A DNA stretch of 64,000 nucleotides, from NCBI GenBank assembly GCA_963749715.1, contig CAVVNR010000015.1:1-64000 (forward strand). The letters are read 5' to 3'. This DNA comes from Roseiarcus sp963749715. Its GTDB lineage: Bacteria; Pseudomonadota; Alphaproteobacteria; Rhizobiales; Beijerinckiaceae. The notes under the pieces were generated by a model. The model had not been told where the DNA came from. It saw only the letters and a program-made list of their open reading frames with translations, and did not search any database. The position numbers and the translations under genes are program-made. How positions within the stretch are numbered: position 1 is the first letter of the stretch; every line of letters begins with the position of its first letter. Positions 63,525-64,000 of the stretch are shown here, piece after piece.

Positions 63525-64000
63525 ATGCGCAAGACGATTCCGCTCATCGCGCTCGCGGCCGCCGTGGCGTTCGGCTCCTCGGCCCAAGCCCAAACGCTCA
63601 AGACCGTGCAGGACCGCGGCTCGCTCATCTGCGGCGTCAACCAGGGGCTCGAGGGCTTCGCAATTAAGGACGACAAGGGTCAATGGTCGGGTTTTGACGT
63701 CGATTTCTGCCGAGCGCTGGCGGCGGTGATCTTCAATGACCCATCGAAAGTGCAATACGTGCCGCTCTCGGCAGAGCAGCGGTTCGACGCGCTTAAGAAC
63801 AAGCAGATCGATGTGCTGTCGCGCAATTCGACCTGGACGATGGGCCGCGAAGGCGATTATGGCGTCATGTTCACGGGAACCACCTACTACGACGGCCAGG
63901 CATTTCTCGTTCCCAAGAGCCGCAACCTTCAATCGGCGCTTGAGCTAGACGGCAGCAAGGTCTGTGTCCAGCCGGGCACAACGACGGAGCCGAACTTCAC
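63525..64000 (+). CDS. aapJ: General L-amino-acid ABC transporter binding protein (AapJ-like), 3' end outside window
   Basis: The visible 158 residues have a signal peptide (ends near SAQA-Q, about residue 22), then SLICGVNQGLEGFAIKDDKG, QWSGFDVDFCRALAAVIF and the ligand-loop region SRNSTWTMGREG, the standard opening of AapJ. It binds a wide range of L-amino acids in the periplasm. The permease and ATPase genes aapQMP should follow beyond the window. The ATG at 63525 lies 42 bp after the transpeptidase stop. Confidence 0.9.
   Translation, partial: MRKTIPLIALAAAVAFGSSAQAQTLKTVQDRGSLICGVNQGLEGFAIKDDKGQWSGFDVDFCRALAAVIFNDPSKVQYVPLSAEQRFDALKNKQIDVLSRNSTWTMGREGDYGVMFTGTTYYDGQAFLVPKSRNLQSALELDGSKVCVQPGTTTEPNF

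Overview
The window is GC-rich, tightly packed DNA from an alphaproteobacterium, most likely of the order Hyphomicrobiales (Rhizobiales). The evidence is a large set of binding-protein ABC transporters, a pstSCAB-phoU-phoB operon behind a Pho box, an AapJ-type amino-acid binding protein, an L,D-transpeptidase, and a glycerol-type ABC operon with two separate ATPases and a small DUF2160-like membrane protein. The genus cannot be named from the sequence alone. I see no rRNA, tRNA, CRISPR array or insertion sequence.

Layout. (1) 1-9.7 kb: a sugar or sugar-acid module with a broken LacI-type regulator, two mandelate-racemase-superfamily enzymes, a rhamnose-mutarotase-like protein, a GntR regulator with two winged helices, and a ribose-type ABC importer. 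(2) 10.4-15.8 kb: the phosphate operon pstS-pstC-pstA-pstB-phoU-phoB; no phoR is present. (3) 15.9-28.1 kb, minus strand: a GtsABCD-like glucose/mannose-type ABC importer with two GMC flavoprotein dehydrogenases; upstream of it a LacI regulator, a Gfo/Idh/MocA oxidoreductase, a CoA-transferase and a crotonase. (4) 28.2-42.6 kb, plus strand and divergent from that LacI gene: a flavoprotein of the fumarate-reductase family, a glycerol-type ABC importer, then a dihydroxyacetone-kinase operon with a DhaK-DhaL fusion, DhaL, DhaM, a private HPr and Enzyme I, an HTH protein and a second DhaK. (5) 42.9-46.1 kb: mobA and a small sulfur cluster (TusA, TauE/SafE, Tat-exported DsrE-like protein). (6) 46.2-53.5 kb, minus strand: two NAD(P)H oxidoreductases and a cassette resembling mycobacterial polyprenyl-phosphoryl-D-arabinose synthesis (HAD-UbiA fusion, GtrA, DprE1, DprE2) ending in a polytopic membrane protein that could be the glycosyltransferase. 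(7) 53.8-64 kb: a long Lhr helicase, a DMT permease, a FecR/CHASE2-cyclase pair, a lipoprotein, an L,D-transpeptidase and the start of an aapJ-like gene.

How the parts fit. The first 42 kb is largely a catabolic and uptake region with three carbohydrate ABC importers and their regulators. A perfect 18-bp inverted repeat, made of two LacI-type operators about 74 bp apart, lies between the divergent regulator and flavoprotein genes and probably coordinates both halves of the 15.9-42.6 kb region. The dihydroxyacetone-kinase operon carries every phosphotransfer component it needs. All three carbohydrate binding-protein genes, and pstS, are followed by a GC-rich hairpin before the first permease gene.

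Caveat. Thirteen single-base frame breaks interrupt otherwise well-conserved genes in 64 kb. Several lie in G or T runs, and the second frame always stays coding. Uncorrected sequencing error is the simplest explanation, so these genes are described as whole genes with the break position given.
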